From GCA-2697345 sp002697345 (GTDB taxonomy: Bacteria > Pseudomonadota > Alphaproteobacteria > Rhodobacterales > Rhodobacteraceae), in NCBI GenBank assembly GCA_943787605.1, contig CALSNB010000001.1, positions 124,001 to 188,000 of the forward strand: 64,000 nucleotides of DNA, in the 5' to 3' direction. Below the pieces are notes generated by a model, which saw nothing but the letters and a program-made list of their open reading frames with translations, was not told the origin of the DNA and searched no databases. Every line of letters begins with the position of its first letter. The first letter of the stretch is position 1. Positions 1 through 7,792 of this stretch are shown here, piece after piece. The position numbers and the translations under genes were made by a program.

Positions 1-731
1 GCATCTGCGACTGCAATTAGTGCCAGTGCCTCACCTTGAGCTAGTAAAATTTTCTCTTCTTTATCAGCCTCAGCTGATAATACAACGGCGGCTTTATCTC
101 CTTCAGCTCTATTGATAGCTGCTTGTCGATCTCCTTCAGATTCTAATATTTGTGCTCTTTTAACTCTTTCCGCTCTCATTTGCTTTTCCATGGCTTCCAT
201 CACGGATTGCGGAGGTTCAATATCTTTAATTTCATAACGGAGAACTTGAATTCCCCAGGGTGCGGCTGCTTGGTTTATAGATGTAACTATATTTGTGTTC
301 AAAACATCACGTTCTTCAAATGTCTTATCTAACTCTATTTTTCCAAGTTCCGAACGCATAGTTGTTTGAGCCAATTGAGTGACCGCAAATACATAATCAT
401 CTACCCCGTATGTAGCTTTTACTGGATCGACGACTCTAAAATAAAGAACGCCGTCAACGGCTAGAGATATGTTATCTTTTGTTATGGCACTTTGACTTGG
501 CACGTTTACGGCAGTTTCTTTCAAAGACCGGTCTGCTGCAATTTTATCAATAAATGGGACTACAAAATTGAGACCCGCATCTTGTACCTCTTTAAATTTT
601 CCAAAACGTTGGATAATATATGCTCTATTTTGAGGTACAAATTTAATAGCTCGCTGAAGGACTACTACAACCAATACAAAAAGTACGACTGGGAAAGAAA
701 AGATTATTGCTAAAAGTTCGGGAATTTCCAT
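1..731 (-). CDS. qmcA: Paraslipin/QmcA-like SPFH membrane protein (partial)
   Basis: The gene reads leftwards and leaves the window, so only the N-terminal ~243 residues are present. The start is ATG at 729-731. It opens with one hydrophobic segment (residues ~5-25) followed by an SPFH/Band 7 domain: FVPQNRAYIIQRFGKF, then FVVPFIDKI, and LDKTFEERDVLN, which is typical of the stomatin-like paraslipin branch. The last visible part is an Ala/Glu-rich helical stretch (AEGDKAAVVLSAEADKEEK), the expected coiled coil. Family members form oligomeric rings on the inner membrane and usually pair with an NfeD-type protein, which would lie outside the left edge. HflC/HflK are less likely because the N-terminus and the EERD region match paraslipins. 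Confidence 0.9.
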   Translation of the reverse strand, partial: MEIPELLAIIFSFPVVLFVLVVVVLQRAIKFVPQNRAYIIQRFGKFKEVQDAGLNFVVPFIDKIAADRSLKETAVNVPSQSAITKDNISLAVDGVLYFRVVDPVKATYGVDDYVFAVTQLAQTTMRSELGKIELDKTFEERDVLNTNIVTSINQAAAPWGIQVLRYEIKDIEPPQSVMEAMEKQMRAERVKRAQILESEGDRQAAINRAEGDKAAVVLSAEADKEEKILLAQGEALALIAVAD

Positions 732-1023
732 TAAAATTATTTCCAGACATAAATTTATTAAAATTAGTTAAGTTACTTTATATGTTATATATTTAGTATC
801 TCATAGTGGAATTACAATGCTTTATTTTTCCACAAAAATTTCTGATGGAAGGGTCAAAAAAGGTTAATTACATTTTTGTAGCTTGTGATGTCAAAACAAA
901 ACGCTGAGTTAAACTTTTTAAATCAAGAGTAAATGTTCAAGAGTATAACTTTCAAGGCACACTAATTACGATTTTTGGTCATCTTATTATCAGTAAGAAG
1001 TAAATAATTACTACGTTTCATAT

Positions 1024-1407
1024 CTACCCTAGATAATCGATAATTGGGCAGTCTGGCCGATGATTGCCAAGGCAAGTTGCAACCAAATGCTTTAGTTCGT
1101 CACGCAGAGCTTGGAGCTCACGCTGTTTTATCTCTATTTCTTCTAATCTTTTGGACGCAATTCGTTTTACTTCAGCGCTGGTACGATTCTTGTCTTGGTA
1201 GAGTCCCAGCAGTGCGCGACACTCTTCAATAGTGAATCCAAATGCGCGTGAACGGCGTATGAATATCAATTTTCGTACGGTGACATCATTGTAAATGCGG
1301 TAACCTGCATTAGATCTTGAAGCGGCTTCAACTAATTTAATATCAGCATAATATCGCACAGTTTTCACAGGTAGACTAGCAAGTTTTGATGCGGTAGAAA
1401 TATTCAT
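1024..1407 (-). CDS. cueR: MerR-family copper-type regulator (CueR/HmrR-like)
   Basis: A 127-residue MerR-family activator with an N-terminal winged helix-turn-helix (residues 1-70, SLPVKTVRYYADI and NAGYRIYND), a dimerisation helix (~80-110) and a C-terminal metal loop. The loop carries Cys112 and Cys120 in CLGNHRPDCPII, the same spacing and positions as CueR, and Ser77 sits where CueR has its monovalent-metal serine. These residues are seen directly; Cu(I)/Ag(I) sensing is inferred from the family. The gene diverges from the glutaredoxin/DoxX gene at 1502, and the intervening 94 bp hold a MerR-type operator. Zinc, lead or mercury sensors are less likely because of the two-Cys loop and Ser77. 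Confidence 0.9.
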   Translation of the reverse strand: MNISTASKLASLPVKTVRYYADIKLVEAASRSNAGYRIYNDVTVRKLIFIRRSRAFGFTIEECRALLGLYQDKNRTSAEVKRIASKRLEEIEIKQRELQALRDELKHLVATCLGNHRPDCPIIDYLG

Positions 1408-1418
1408 AAAATTTGTCC

Positions 1419-1449
1419 TTGACCTTCCAGTTACTAGAAAGATTATAGT
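1419..1449 (+). promoter_or_regulatory. MerR/CueR-type promoter with 19-bp spacer
   Basis: On the + strand a -35 box TTGACC (1419-1424) and a -10 box TATAGT (1444-1449) are separated by exactly 19 bp. The spacer holds an imperfect dyad, CTTCCAG...CTAGAAAG. The over-long spacer with CCTTCC is the hallmark of promoters that MerR/CueR proteins activate by DNA distortion, and the -35 plus first half-site matches the E. coli copA promoter pattern from memory. It points toward the gene at 1502 and lies just upstream of the divergent regulator. Confidence 0.85.
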
Positions 1450-1501
1450 ACGCCTAATGAGGTTTCAAGGGTTTTATATGCCCGTATAAGAAAGAAAAAT
1501 A

Positions 1502-2251
1502 ATGCGTCAGGGCAAAACTTTTAAAACGGCTACCCTTTACCGTATCGTGATGACTGATCATATGTGCCCGCACGGCCTTAAATCTAAAGACCTTTTGGAA
1601 CGGCAGAAGTTTGTGGTTGAGGATCATCACTTGGTGAATCGAGAAGAGATTGATGCTTTCAAGTTAGAGCATGGCGTAAAGACGACGCCACAGACATTCA
1701 TTGATGGTGACCGGATTGGGGGCTTTGATGATCTCAGTGTATTTTTTGGTAAAACAAAAAAAATTAAGGATGCCACAACTTATAAACCTATTATTGTACT
1801 ATTTTCAGTTGCAGCTTTAGTTGCTGTTGCCGTAACTTGGCTTGTGTTTGGAACTGTTTTCACAGGACAAACAATTGAATGGTTCATCTCGGTTTCGATG
1901 GTACTTCTTGGTCTACAGAAGTTACAAGACGTTGAACGGTTTGCTACGATGTTCCTTAACTATGATCTGTTGGCACAACGCTGGGTCCGCTATGGTTATA
2001 TTTATCCTTTTGTAGAAACTGGGGCTGGTCTCCTAATGATGGCAGGTGTCCTCACTTGGGTATCGGCACCTGCTGCACTCTTTGTTGCTGTTATTGGGGC
2101 AATTAGTGTGTTCAAAGCTGTTTATATCGACAGACGCGAACTTAAGTGCGCCTGTGTGGGTGGCGATAGTAAGGTCCCTCTTGGTTTTGTTTCACTTACC
2201 GAAAATCTCATGATGATAGGGATGGCTATTTGGATGCTTTCAAAGCTGTGA
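1502..2251 (+). CDS. Glutaredoxin domain fused to MauE/DoxX-like membrane domain
   Basis: A 249-residue two-part protein. Residues ~10-85 form a glutaredoxin-like domain: a monothiol site CPHG (Cys22) followed by LKSKDLLERQ, and the glutathione-binding elements TTPQTFIDG and GGFDDL. Residues ~95-249 contain about four membrane segments and a CAC motif (RRELKCACVGG) near the last one, as in MauE/DoxX redox-associated membrane proteins. It is the first gene after the CueR-type promoter, so it is probably induced by copper or silver. A thiol-redox or metal-handling role at the inner membrane is inferred; the substrate is unknown. The two cytochromes downstream are probably co-transcribed. Confidence 0.85.
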   Translation: MRQGKTFKTATLYRIVMTDHMCPHGLKSKDLLERQKFVVEDHHLVNREEIDAFKLEHGVKTTPQTFIDGDRIGGFDDLSVFFGKTKKIKDATTYKPIIVLFSVAALVAVAVTWLVFGTVFTGQTIEWFISVSMVLLGLQKLQDVERFATMFLNYDLLAQRWVRYGYIYPFVETGAGLLMMAGVLTWVSAPAALFVAVIGAISVFKAVYIDRRELKCACVGGDSKVPLGFVSLTENLMMIGMAIWMLSKL

Positions 2252-2323
2252 TGTTCAATTGTTGAACTCTCACTAACTGGAAGATTTAATCTTATAGTAA
2301 TATATTAAGGATTAGGAGCTTAA

Positions 2324-2746
2324 ATGAAATCAGTCACGGTGTTTAAAGTACTTGCCATCACTTTTGGTTTGGCTTGTGCGCTCTGGCTATTTGTTAATAA
2401 TAGTGCTGATGACATCATAATAGAAACTGTGTCCACAAATGTTTTACTACCTGATACGCTGTCGAGGAACGCACAGATCGGTAAATTTGCGTTTGAAGCT
2501 AAATGTGCATCCTGTCATGGGACGAATGCGGCGGGGCGAGACGGCGTTGCACCACCATTAGTTCATATCATCTATGAGTCTAACCACCATGGAGATGAAA
2601 GCTTCCAAAGAGCAGTCGCGATGGGTGTCCAAGCACATCACTGGTCATTTGGTAATATGCCTGCTGTGGAGGGTTTGACACGCGGAGATGTAAAGATGAT
2701 TGTTAAGTATATTCGAGAATTACAAAGAGAAAACGGGATCAATTAA
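2324..2746 (+). CDS. Membrane-anchored c-type cytochrome
   Basis: A 140-residue class I cytochrome c. A hydrophobic N-terminal segment (residues ~7-24) is an uncleaved anchor or signal. The heme site is CASCH (Cys61, Cys64, His65), and the likely axial Met is Met112 in FGNMPAV. It lies 72 bp after the glutaredoxin/DoxX gene on the same strand, so copper-regulated expression is inferred. An electron-transfer role in the periplasm follows from the fold; the partner oxidase is not in the window. A His-rich stretch (AHHWSF) precedes the axial Met. Confidence 0.88.
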   Translation: MKSVTVFKVLAITFGLACALWLFVNNSADDIIIETVSTNVLLPDTLSRNAQIGKFAFEAKCASCHGTNAAGRDGVAPPLVHIIYESNHHGDESFQRAVAMGVQAHHWSFGNMPAVEGLTRGDVKMIVKYIRELQRENGIN

Positions 2747-2777
2747 TGGTGAGTAAGACAACTTTGACTGATTTTGT

Positions 2778-3203
2778 ATGAAGCTGTTCATATCTATTCT
2801 TATGGTTTTGGCCACGACTGCCAATGCTGATCACGAGCTTGTAGATCGCAGTATTCAGACAGGACAAATACTCTATGTTACGAATTGTGCATCCTGTCAT
2901 GGCATAAACCTAGAGGGGCAACCGAACTGGAGATCCCCAAAAGGTGATGGGATACTACCAGCACCACCACATGATGCTACAGGACATACGTGGCATCACG
3001 ACAATGCATTACTTTTTGAATACACCAAGTTTGGAGGTCAAGGGGCACTTGCAACAAGAGGCATAACTGATTTTAACAGTGGAATGCCTGCCTTCAAGGA
3101 TGTAATTTCGGATGAAGACATATGGAACGTTCTCGCCTACATTAGATCAACATGGCCAGAGCGGAATCAAAAAACTCAAGCTGGTCGTAATTTATCACAT
3201 TAA
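2778..3203 (+). CDS. Secreted c-type cytochrome
   Basis: A 141-residue cytochrome with a cleavable-looking signal peptide (residues 1-17, ending TTANA), heme site CASCH (Cys37, Cys40, His41) and probable axial Met103 in NSGMPAF. It follows the previous cytochrome by 31 bp. No Shine-Dalgarno is evident before the ATG, but an 11-codon ORF at 2746-2781 begins on the previous stop (TAATG) and ends on this start (ATGA), which could pass ribosomes along. It is probably the last gene of the CueR-controlled unit. Periplasmic electron transfer is likely; redox partners are unknown. Confidence 0.88.
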   Translation: MKLFISILMVLATTANADHELVDRSIQTGQILYVTNCASCHGINLEGQPNWRSPKGDGILPAPPHDATGHTWHHDNALLFEYTKFGGQGALATRGITDFNSGMPAFKDVISDEDIWNVLAYIRSTWPERNQKTQAGRNLSH

Positions 3204-3336
3204 TCGACCATTGGGTTCAGACGCCATTTCTACTATCTATAGCGCGACAAGGTTTTTTTTAGAGTCAAAAAACTTGTATAATCTCTTGGATTTGTTAGAC
3301 CAAGAAATTATTTATTTACAAGAGGAATAATTCACT

Positions 3337-3798
3337 ATGAGTACAACAAAAACATCTAAAGAGAATTCCTCTAAGAAAACAACTCCTGATGCGAATAAGA
3401 GCAAGGTAGAGTCTTCCGTAAAAACTACAGATACTTCTCCAGTTGATAAAGCTGGTTCTGCTACGGCTGATAAGACAGTGAGTAAATCGGAAGCTGCTCC
3501 TAAATCTGCTTCTCAGACGTCTCTCAGTCATTTTTCTAGTGTGTCCACTCCTGAATACCGAGCTGGATGGCAAAGAATTTTTGGTGGAGGCGAAGTGAAT
3601 CAAAAAGAAAAAAAAGAAGTTAGTAACGGAAATGAACTTCTAGTAAATATTGAAATTCAAGATACTGAAGCCAATGCGAAGTTAAGATCCATGCTTTATA
3701 GCTCTCTGTTAGCTCAGGCTAAAAAACAAGGTGTTAAAATAGAAAAAGTTAAAAACTCAACCTCGATAGAGTATAGCTTGCAATGTAAGGTCCGATGA
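3337..3798 (+). CDS. Hypothetical protein with Ser/Thr/Lys-rich N-terminus
   Basis: A 153-residue protein I do not recognise. Residues 1-65 are a low-complexity Ser/Thr/Lys/Ala tract, probably disordered. Residues ~70-90 hold a short conserved-looking patch, TPEYRAGWQRIFGG, and the C-terminal ~60 residues look like a small alpha/beta unit. GAGGAA ends 9 bases before the ATG, a good ribosome site, and a TATAAT box lies at 3277-3282. No signal peptide or membrane segment. The disordered-then-folded design resembles small nucleic-acid or chaperone-associated proteins, but no function can be assigned. Confidence 0.7.
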   Translation: MSTTKTSKENSSKKTTPDANKSKVESSVKTTDTSPVDKAGSATADKTVSKSEAAPKSASQTSLSHFSSVSTPEYRAGWQRIFGGGEVNQKEKKEVSNGNELLVNIEIQDTEANAKLRSMLYSSLLAQAKKQGVKIEKVKNSTSIEYSLQCKVR

Positions 3799-4733
3799 CG
3801 CGTGAAGAACCACAAAATATTGAGGAATAAATACTAGATGTAAGTATTTATGAAGCTTGTGATCATATTAGCCATAAGGTATTTTATAATCAATTAATCT
3901 GGACAAATTATTAACTCTTTCGCGTAAGGAATATAGTCGTCAGAGCATTTATCTATTGCTGTATTTTTAAATGAAACAATAGCAATGAGTACTGTTACAA
4001 CTATTATGAATGCTATAAAGCCTCGCACTTTTGATACTCCAGTACAATTTTTGTCAATTGGAGTATTCTCTTTAGGTGACGCTATTAGTATAGTCTATTA
4101 CTTTTACGTTTATAATACTGAATGTCGTATGGGTGGTAAGGATCTAGTGAATCCTTGAGCCTTCTGGCTTAAGGTCATTAGTTAGTGCCAGACTATTATA
4201 CTTGTAATCACATATTTTTTTCAAGGCTAAGCCAAATTTTTGAGTTCAAGCAAACACCCAAGCAGAAAAATGTGGACTTACTAAAAGTGTCGCAAATATC
4301 ATAGCATCTTCACATTGGCCCTCAGTTGCAGCCCCAATTAAAATTGCAAAACAAGTTTAGTTCGCCTTAAGGCACTCACATTTTACCTCGTGTCTCATTA
4401 GAGGGTGATGCCCATGATTTACTAATTTTTTAGTCGTTTACTTATTAGATACTACGTATGCTACTTTAGTTGAGTGATGGAAAGTTTAATAAACTAGTTT
4501 TAAATAATTTAGAGTTACAAAATACTATTAAATATATTTTAAAATATTAAAGATGTTACCCAAACTTTCTAATAGCTAAAAACTTATAGACTACTCGGTA
4601 GGAAAAATCTATGGAATACCAGAAAAATCATTGTTTAAAACAACCTGCGATATTGCGTCCTGTTGTATGTTGTTAAAAAATACCGGATGAAGGTATGTAC
4701 AAGATAAAAAAGTTTCAATCGGAGTAAATCGGC
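3799..4733. other. Gene-poor intergenic stretch
   Basis: About 0.9 kb of AT-rich sequence with no convincing long gene. It holds one candidate 57-codon ORF (3985-4158) and two small stem-loops: an 8-bp stem at 4034-4041/4059-4066 and a 9-bp stem with one G:T at 4153-4161/4166-4174. Neither is followed by a T-run. The minus strand around 4230-4340 has a short open frame without a start, possibly a gene remnant. Confidence 0.5.
3985..4158 (+). CDS. Candidate small ORF (57 aa), uncertain
   Basis: The ATG at 3985 opens a 57-codon frame ending in TGA at 4156-4158. The predicted peptide has a polar start (MSTVTTIMNAIKPRTFDT) and one hydrophobic stretch of ~22 residues rich in aromatic residues (ISIVYYFYVY). 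There is no clear Shine-Dalgarno. The frame contains one complete stem-loop and its stop lies in a second, so a structured RNA is an alternative reading. It is reported because it is the only plausible gene in this kilobase. Confidence 0.25.
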   Translation: MSTVTTIMNAIKPRTFDTPVQFLSIGVFSLGDAISIVYYFYVYNTECRMGGKDLVNP

Positions 4734-4985
4734 ATGTTAAAAGAATATATTTACAATTGTTGGACAGCAGTAATGGATTCTGAAAAAAGCCCATTAAGGC
4801 ATATCCCTAATCCTGCTGTTCGCCACATGATTTTACAGATATTGGCCTGGATGTGGTGTATAATATTTAGTTTGTACATTGGTAGTTATATTGTTTTTGG
4901 TTTAAGTGCAGCCGCGCACGCGCTTCTTTTAGCTGGGATTGCTATTACAGTTTCAACATTTGAAACTGCCAGAAGAAAAAAATAG
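4734..4985 (+). CDS. Small two-helix membrane protein
   Basis: An 83-residue protein with a polar N-terminus (residues 1-32, containing MDSEKSPLRHIPN) and two hydrophobic segments (~33-56 and ~58-75), ending in a basic tail (ARRKK). CGGAG lies ~9 bases upstream of the ATG. The layout suggests a helical hairpin in the inner membrane with both ends in the cytoplasm. I do not recognise a named family. It stands alone, with long non-coding stretches on both sides. Confidence 0.7.
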   Translation: MLKEYIYNCWTAVMDSEKSPLRHIPNPAVRHMILQILAWMWCIIFSLYIGSYIVFGLSAAAHALLLAGIAITVSTFETARRKK

Positions 4986-5454
4986 ACATACCTTTTAAAA
5001 AATTACCGACCATAAACATGTCTCACGGCATTATAGCAATCATAAACTTAATTAGTGTTTGGAGTCGTAGACACTCTCTAGCATCAGAAAGTATCTACAA
5101 GACAGCCCATAGTGTATTGTCGGTAAAAGATAAAGGTATAGATTTTCTAACAAGTTTCTTTTCTACAAACTTTATAGGTTTCATGGCTCTTAAGCATTAT
5201 AGATAAGTTTATGGTAAATTTTATATGTAATACATTCTATATAAATTTAGTACTAGTTACGTAAAAGGTTTTATATAAAACTTGCCTATTTTGGTGTTTA
5301 AGAAGCTCTGATTAATGTCTACTTTCATGTTGAAAATGATAAAAGAAAAATTAGTTAAATAACAATGAATTTTCGTTAAAAAGCAATCAGAGTGAATTTG
5401 ACTTTATGTTGGTGAGTGTTTAGGACGCAAACAAATACGGAAAGGTAATTTAAA
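4986..5454. other. Intergenic stretch upstream of icd
   Basis: About 470 bp, AT-rich. A 62-codon open frame (5018-5206) has no ribosome site and biased AT-driven composition, so I do not call it. AAAGG at 5440-5444 precedes the icd start at 5455. The promoter of icd must lie here, but no box stands out. Confidence 0.5.
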
Positions 5455-7683
5455 ATGGTTAACAGCAAGTCGCCCGATATTATTTATACCAAGGTAGACG
5501 AAGCTCCACAACTTGCCTCAGTGTCTTTGTTACCTATAATTCGAACTTTTGCGAATGTGGCTGGGATTACTGTGGGAGTTAAAGATATTTCACTAGCTGG
5601 TCGCATTATTTCGTCTTTTCCAGAGCGCTTGGGTGACACTCAAAGACAGCCTGATGATCTAGCTGAGCTTGGCGAATTGGTTAAGAAACCAACTGCAAAT
5701 GTTATAAAGCTACCGAATATTTCGGCCTCGTTGCCACAACTTCTAACAGCAGTAAAGGAGTTGCAAGCGCAGGGGTATGATCTGCCTGACTATCCAGAAG
5801 TTCCAAGCACACAAGTCGAGAAAGATGTTCGGTCCCGTTATGATGCTATAAAAGGTTCAGCTGTAAACCCAGTTTTACGTGAAGGTAACTCAGATCGTAG
5901 AGCTGCTGTCGCTGTTAAGAACTATGCCATGGCAAATCCACACTCGATGGGAGTTTGGTCTAACGACAGCAAGACACGTGTATCCACTATGGCTTCTGGG
6001 GATTTTCGATCTAACGAAACCTCAGTCACGTTGACAAAGGAACAAGCTGGAGCGGTAAGTATAGAACTTGTCACTGATGCTGGTAGCACTACTGTTTTAA
6101 AGAATGGTATTTCCTTTCCGGTTGGTACTGTGGTGGACGCTACTTTTATGTCTTCAAAAGCGCTTAATAATTTCTTAGATGAGCAGATTAAAGCAGCAAA
6201 AGTGGAAGGAACCTTGTTCTCCTTACATCTCAAAGCAACGATGATGAAAGTCTCTGACCCCATTCTCTTTGGTCACGCGGTAACAGCATATCTTAGACCT
6301 ATTTTTGAGACTTATAGTGCAGTTCTACAGGCTGCTGGAGCTAATCCAAACTCTGGGTTTGGAGCTTTATTTGACGTATTAAAAAGAATACCAGAAGGAT
6401 CTATGATTAAAGCAGAAATTGATGCCTTTTTGGCTGAACAACCACCACTATACATGGTTAACTCAGAAAAAGGGGTATCAAATTTGCATGTACCCTCAGA
6501 TGTCATAATTGACGCTTCAATGCCTGCACTGATCCGTGCTGGTGGTAGGGGTTGGGGGCCAGATGGTAAAGAGGCAGACTGCAATTGTGTGATCCCAGAC
6601 AGTTCCTATGCCGCTGTTTATGATGAAGCAATTAATTATTGCAAGGAAACTGGTTCTCTTGATCCTGCAACTTTAGGCACGGTACAAAACGTTGGTCTTA
6701 TGGCGCAAAAAGCGGAAGAGTACGGCTCACACCCGACAACCTTTGAGGTTCCTGCTGACGGAACCATTCGTATGATTGCATCGAACGGAGATATCTTGCA
6801 TGAACATAGGGTTGAGAAGGGTGATATATGGCGCTCTGCCAGCACTAGAAAAGGTGCAATTGAAAACTGGATTCAGTTGGCTATTGAACGTCAAAAAGCT
6901 GAAGGCTGTGATGCAATCTTCTGGTTGGACGAAACTCGAGCTCATGATGCTGAGCTATTAAAAATAGTCTTACCCATGTTGAAAGTTACTAACACCTTGG
7001 GAAGCTTCCGTATCATGGCTCCGCGTGAGGCGACACGGAGTTCTTTTGAGATTATTCGGCAGGGTGAAAATACTATTGCTATTACTGGCAATGTCTTGCG
7101 TGATTATCTAACAGATTTGTTTCCAATTCTAGAGTTAGGAACATCTGCAAAAATGTTATCTATCGTGAAATTAATGAACGGGGGTGGGCTGTTTGAGACT
7201 GGAGCGGGCGGCTCGGCACCTAAGCATGTTCAACAATTAGCAGAACAAAACCATCTCCGATGGGACTCCTTGGGAGAGTTTTGCGCGTTGGGCGAGAGTC
7301 TAAAATATTTTGGTAGCGTAAATGATAACCCAAAAGCCTCAACTCTAGGGGTCACTGTTGATGTGGCAACACAATCTATCCTTGATAATAACAAGTCACC
7401 TGGTCGAAAAGTAGGGCAATTAGATAATCGAGATAGCCATTTTTACTTTGCATTGTATTGGGCCCGAGCGCTAGCAACACAAACTGAGGACCCAAAATTG
7501 GCAAAACATTTTATACCAATTGCCGAGTCTTTATCAAATAGTGAAGAACTGATCATGCGAGAATTACATGATGGTCGTGGAGAAAGAGCTGATCTTGGAG
7601 GTTACTACAATACTGAACCAAAAAAGACCGAGGAAGTCATGATGTCATCTGCGACTTTTAAGAAAATCCTTAATACAGTTTAG
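5455..7683 (+). CDS. icd: Monomeric NADP-dependent isocitrate dehydrogenase
   Basis: At 742 residues it is the size of the monomeric class (~740 aa), not the ~420-aa dimeric enzyme. Family signatures run through its length: LPNISASLPQL near residue 105, the MGVWSNDSKTRVSTM region near 165, GFGALFDVL near 302, and MNGGGLFETGAGGSAPKH near 575, the last being an active-site region. It oxidises isocitrate to 2-oxoglutarate in the TCA cycle and makes NADPH in the cytoplasm. It is transcribed alone, with 109 bp before the ABC gene downstream. No anomalies are visible. Confidence 0.97.
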   Translation: MVNSKSPDIIYTKVDEAPQLASVSLLPIIRTFANVAGITVGVKDISLAGRIISSFPERLGDTQRQPDDLAELGELVKKPTANVIKLPNISASLPQLLTAVKELQAQGYDLPDYPEVPSTQVEKDVRSRYDAIKGSAVNPVLREGNSDRRAAVAVKNYAMANPHSMGVWSNDSKTRVSTMASGDFRSNETSVTLTKEQAGAVSIELVTDAGSTTVLKNGISFPVGTVVDATFMSSKALNNFLDEQIKAAKVEGTLFSLHLKATMMKVSDPILFGHAVTAYLRPIFETYSAVLQAAGANPNSGFGALFDVLKRIPEGSMIKAEIDAFLAEQPPLYMVNSEKGVSNLHVPSDVIIDASMPALIRAGGRGWGPDGKEADCNCVIPDSSYAAVYDEAINYCKETGSLDPATLGTVQNVGLMAQKAEEYGSHPTTFEVPADGTIRMIASNGDILHEHRVEKGDIWRSASTRKGAIENWIQLAIERQKAEGCDAIFWLDETRAHDAELLKIVLPMLKVTNTLGSFRIMAPREATRSSFEIIRQGENTIAITGNVLRDYLTDLFPILELGTSAKMLSIVKLMNGGGLFETGAGGSAPKHVQQLAEQNHLRWDSLGEFCALGESLKYFGSVNDNPKASTLGVTVDVATQSILDNNKSPGRKVGQLDNRDSHFYFALYWARALATQTEDPKLAKHFIPIAESLSNSEELIMRELHDGRGERADLGGYYNTEPKKTEEVMMSSATFKKILNTV

Positions 7684-7792
7684 CTCAAGTAGTTTCAGTT
7701 TATGTCATTTTTGTATCTGTAAACGATATACATTAGGGAATTGTTGTGAAAAGCGTGTGAGCTAACTAAGAATTAGTATAATTGGAGTTATT

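Noticed and set aside
150..713. Two + strand open frames opposite the paraslipin
   Set aside because: The minus strand encodes a clear SPFH protein across the whole interval; these are shadows.
4153..4174. Nine-bp stem-loop as an intrinsic terminator
   Set aside because: No T-run follows on either strand and no long gene ends just before it.
5018..5206. 62-codon frame upstream of icd
   Set aside because: No ribosome site, no coherent protein-like pattern, and it lies in AT-rich intergenic DNA.
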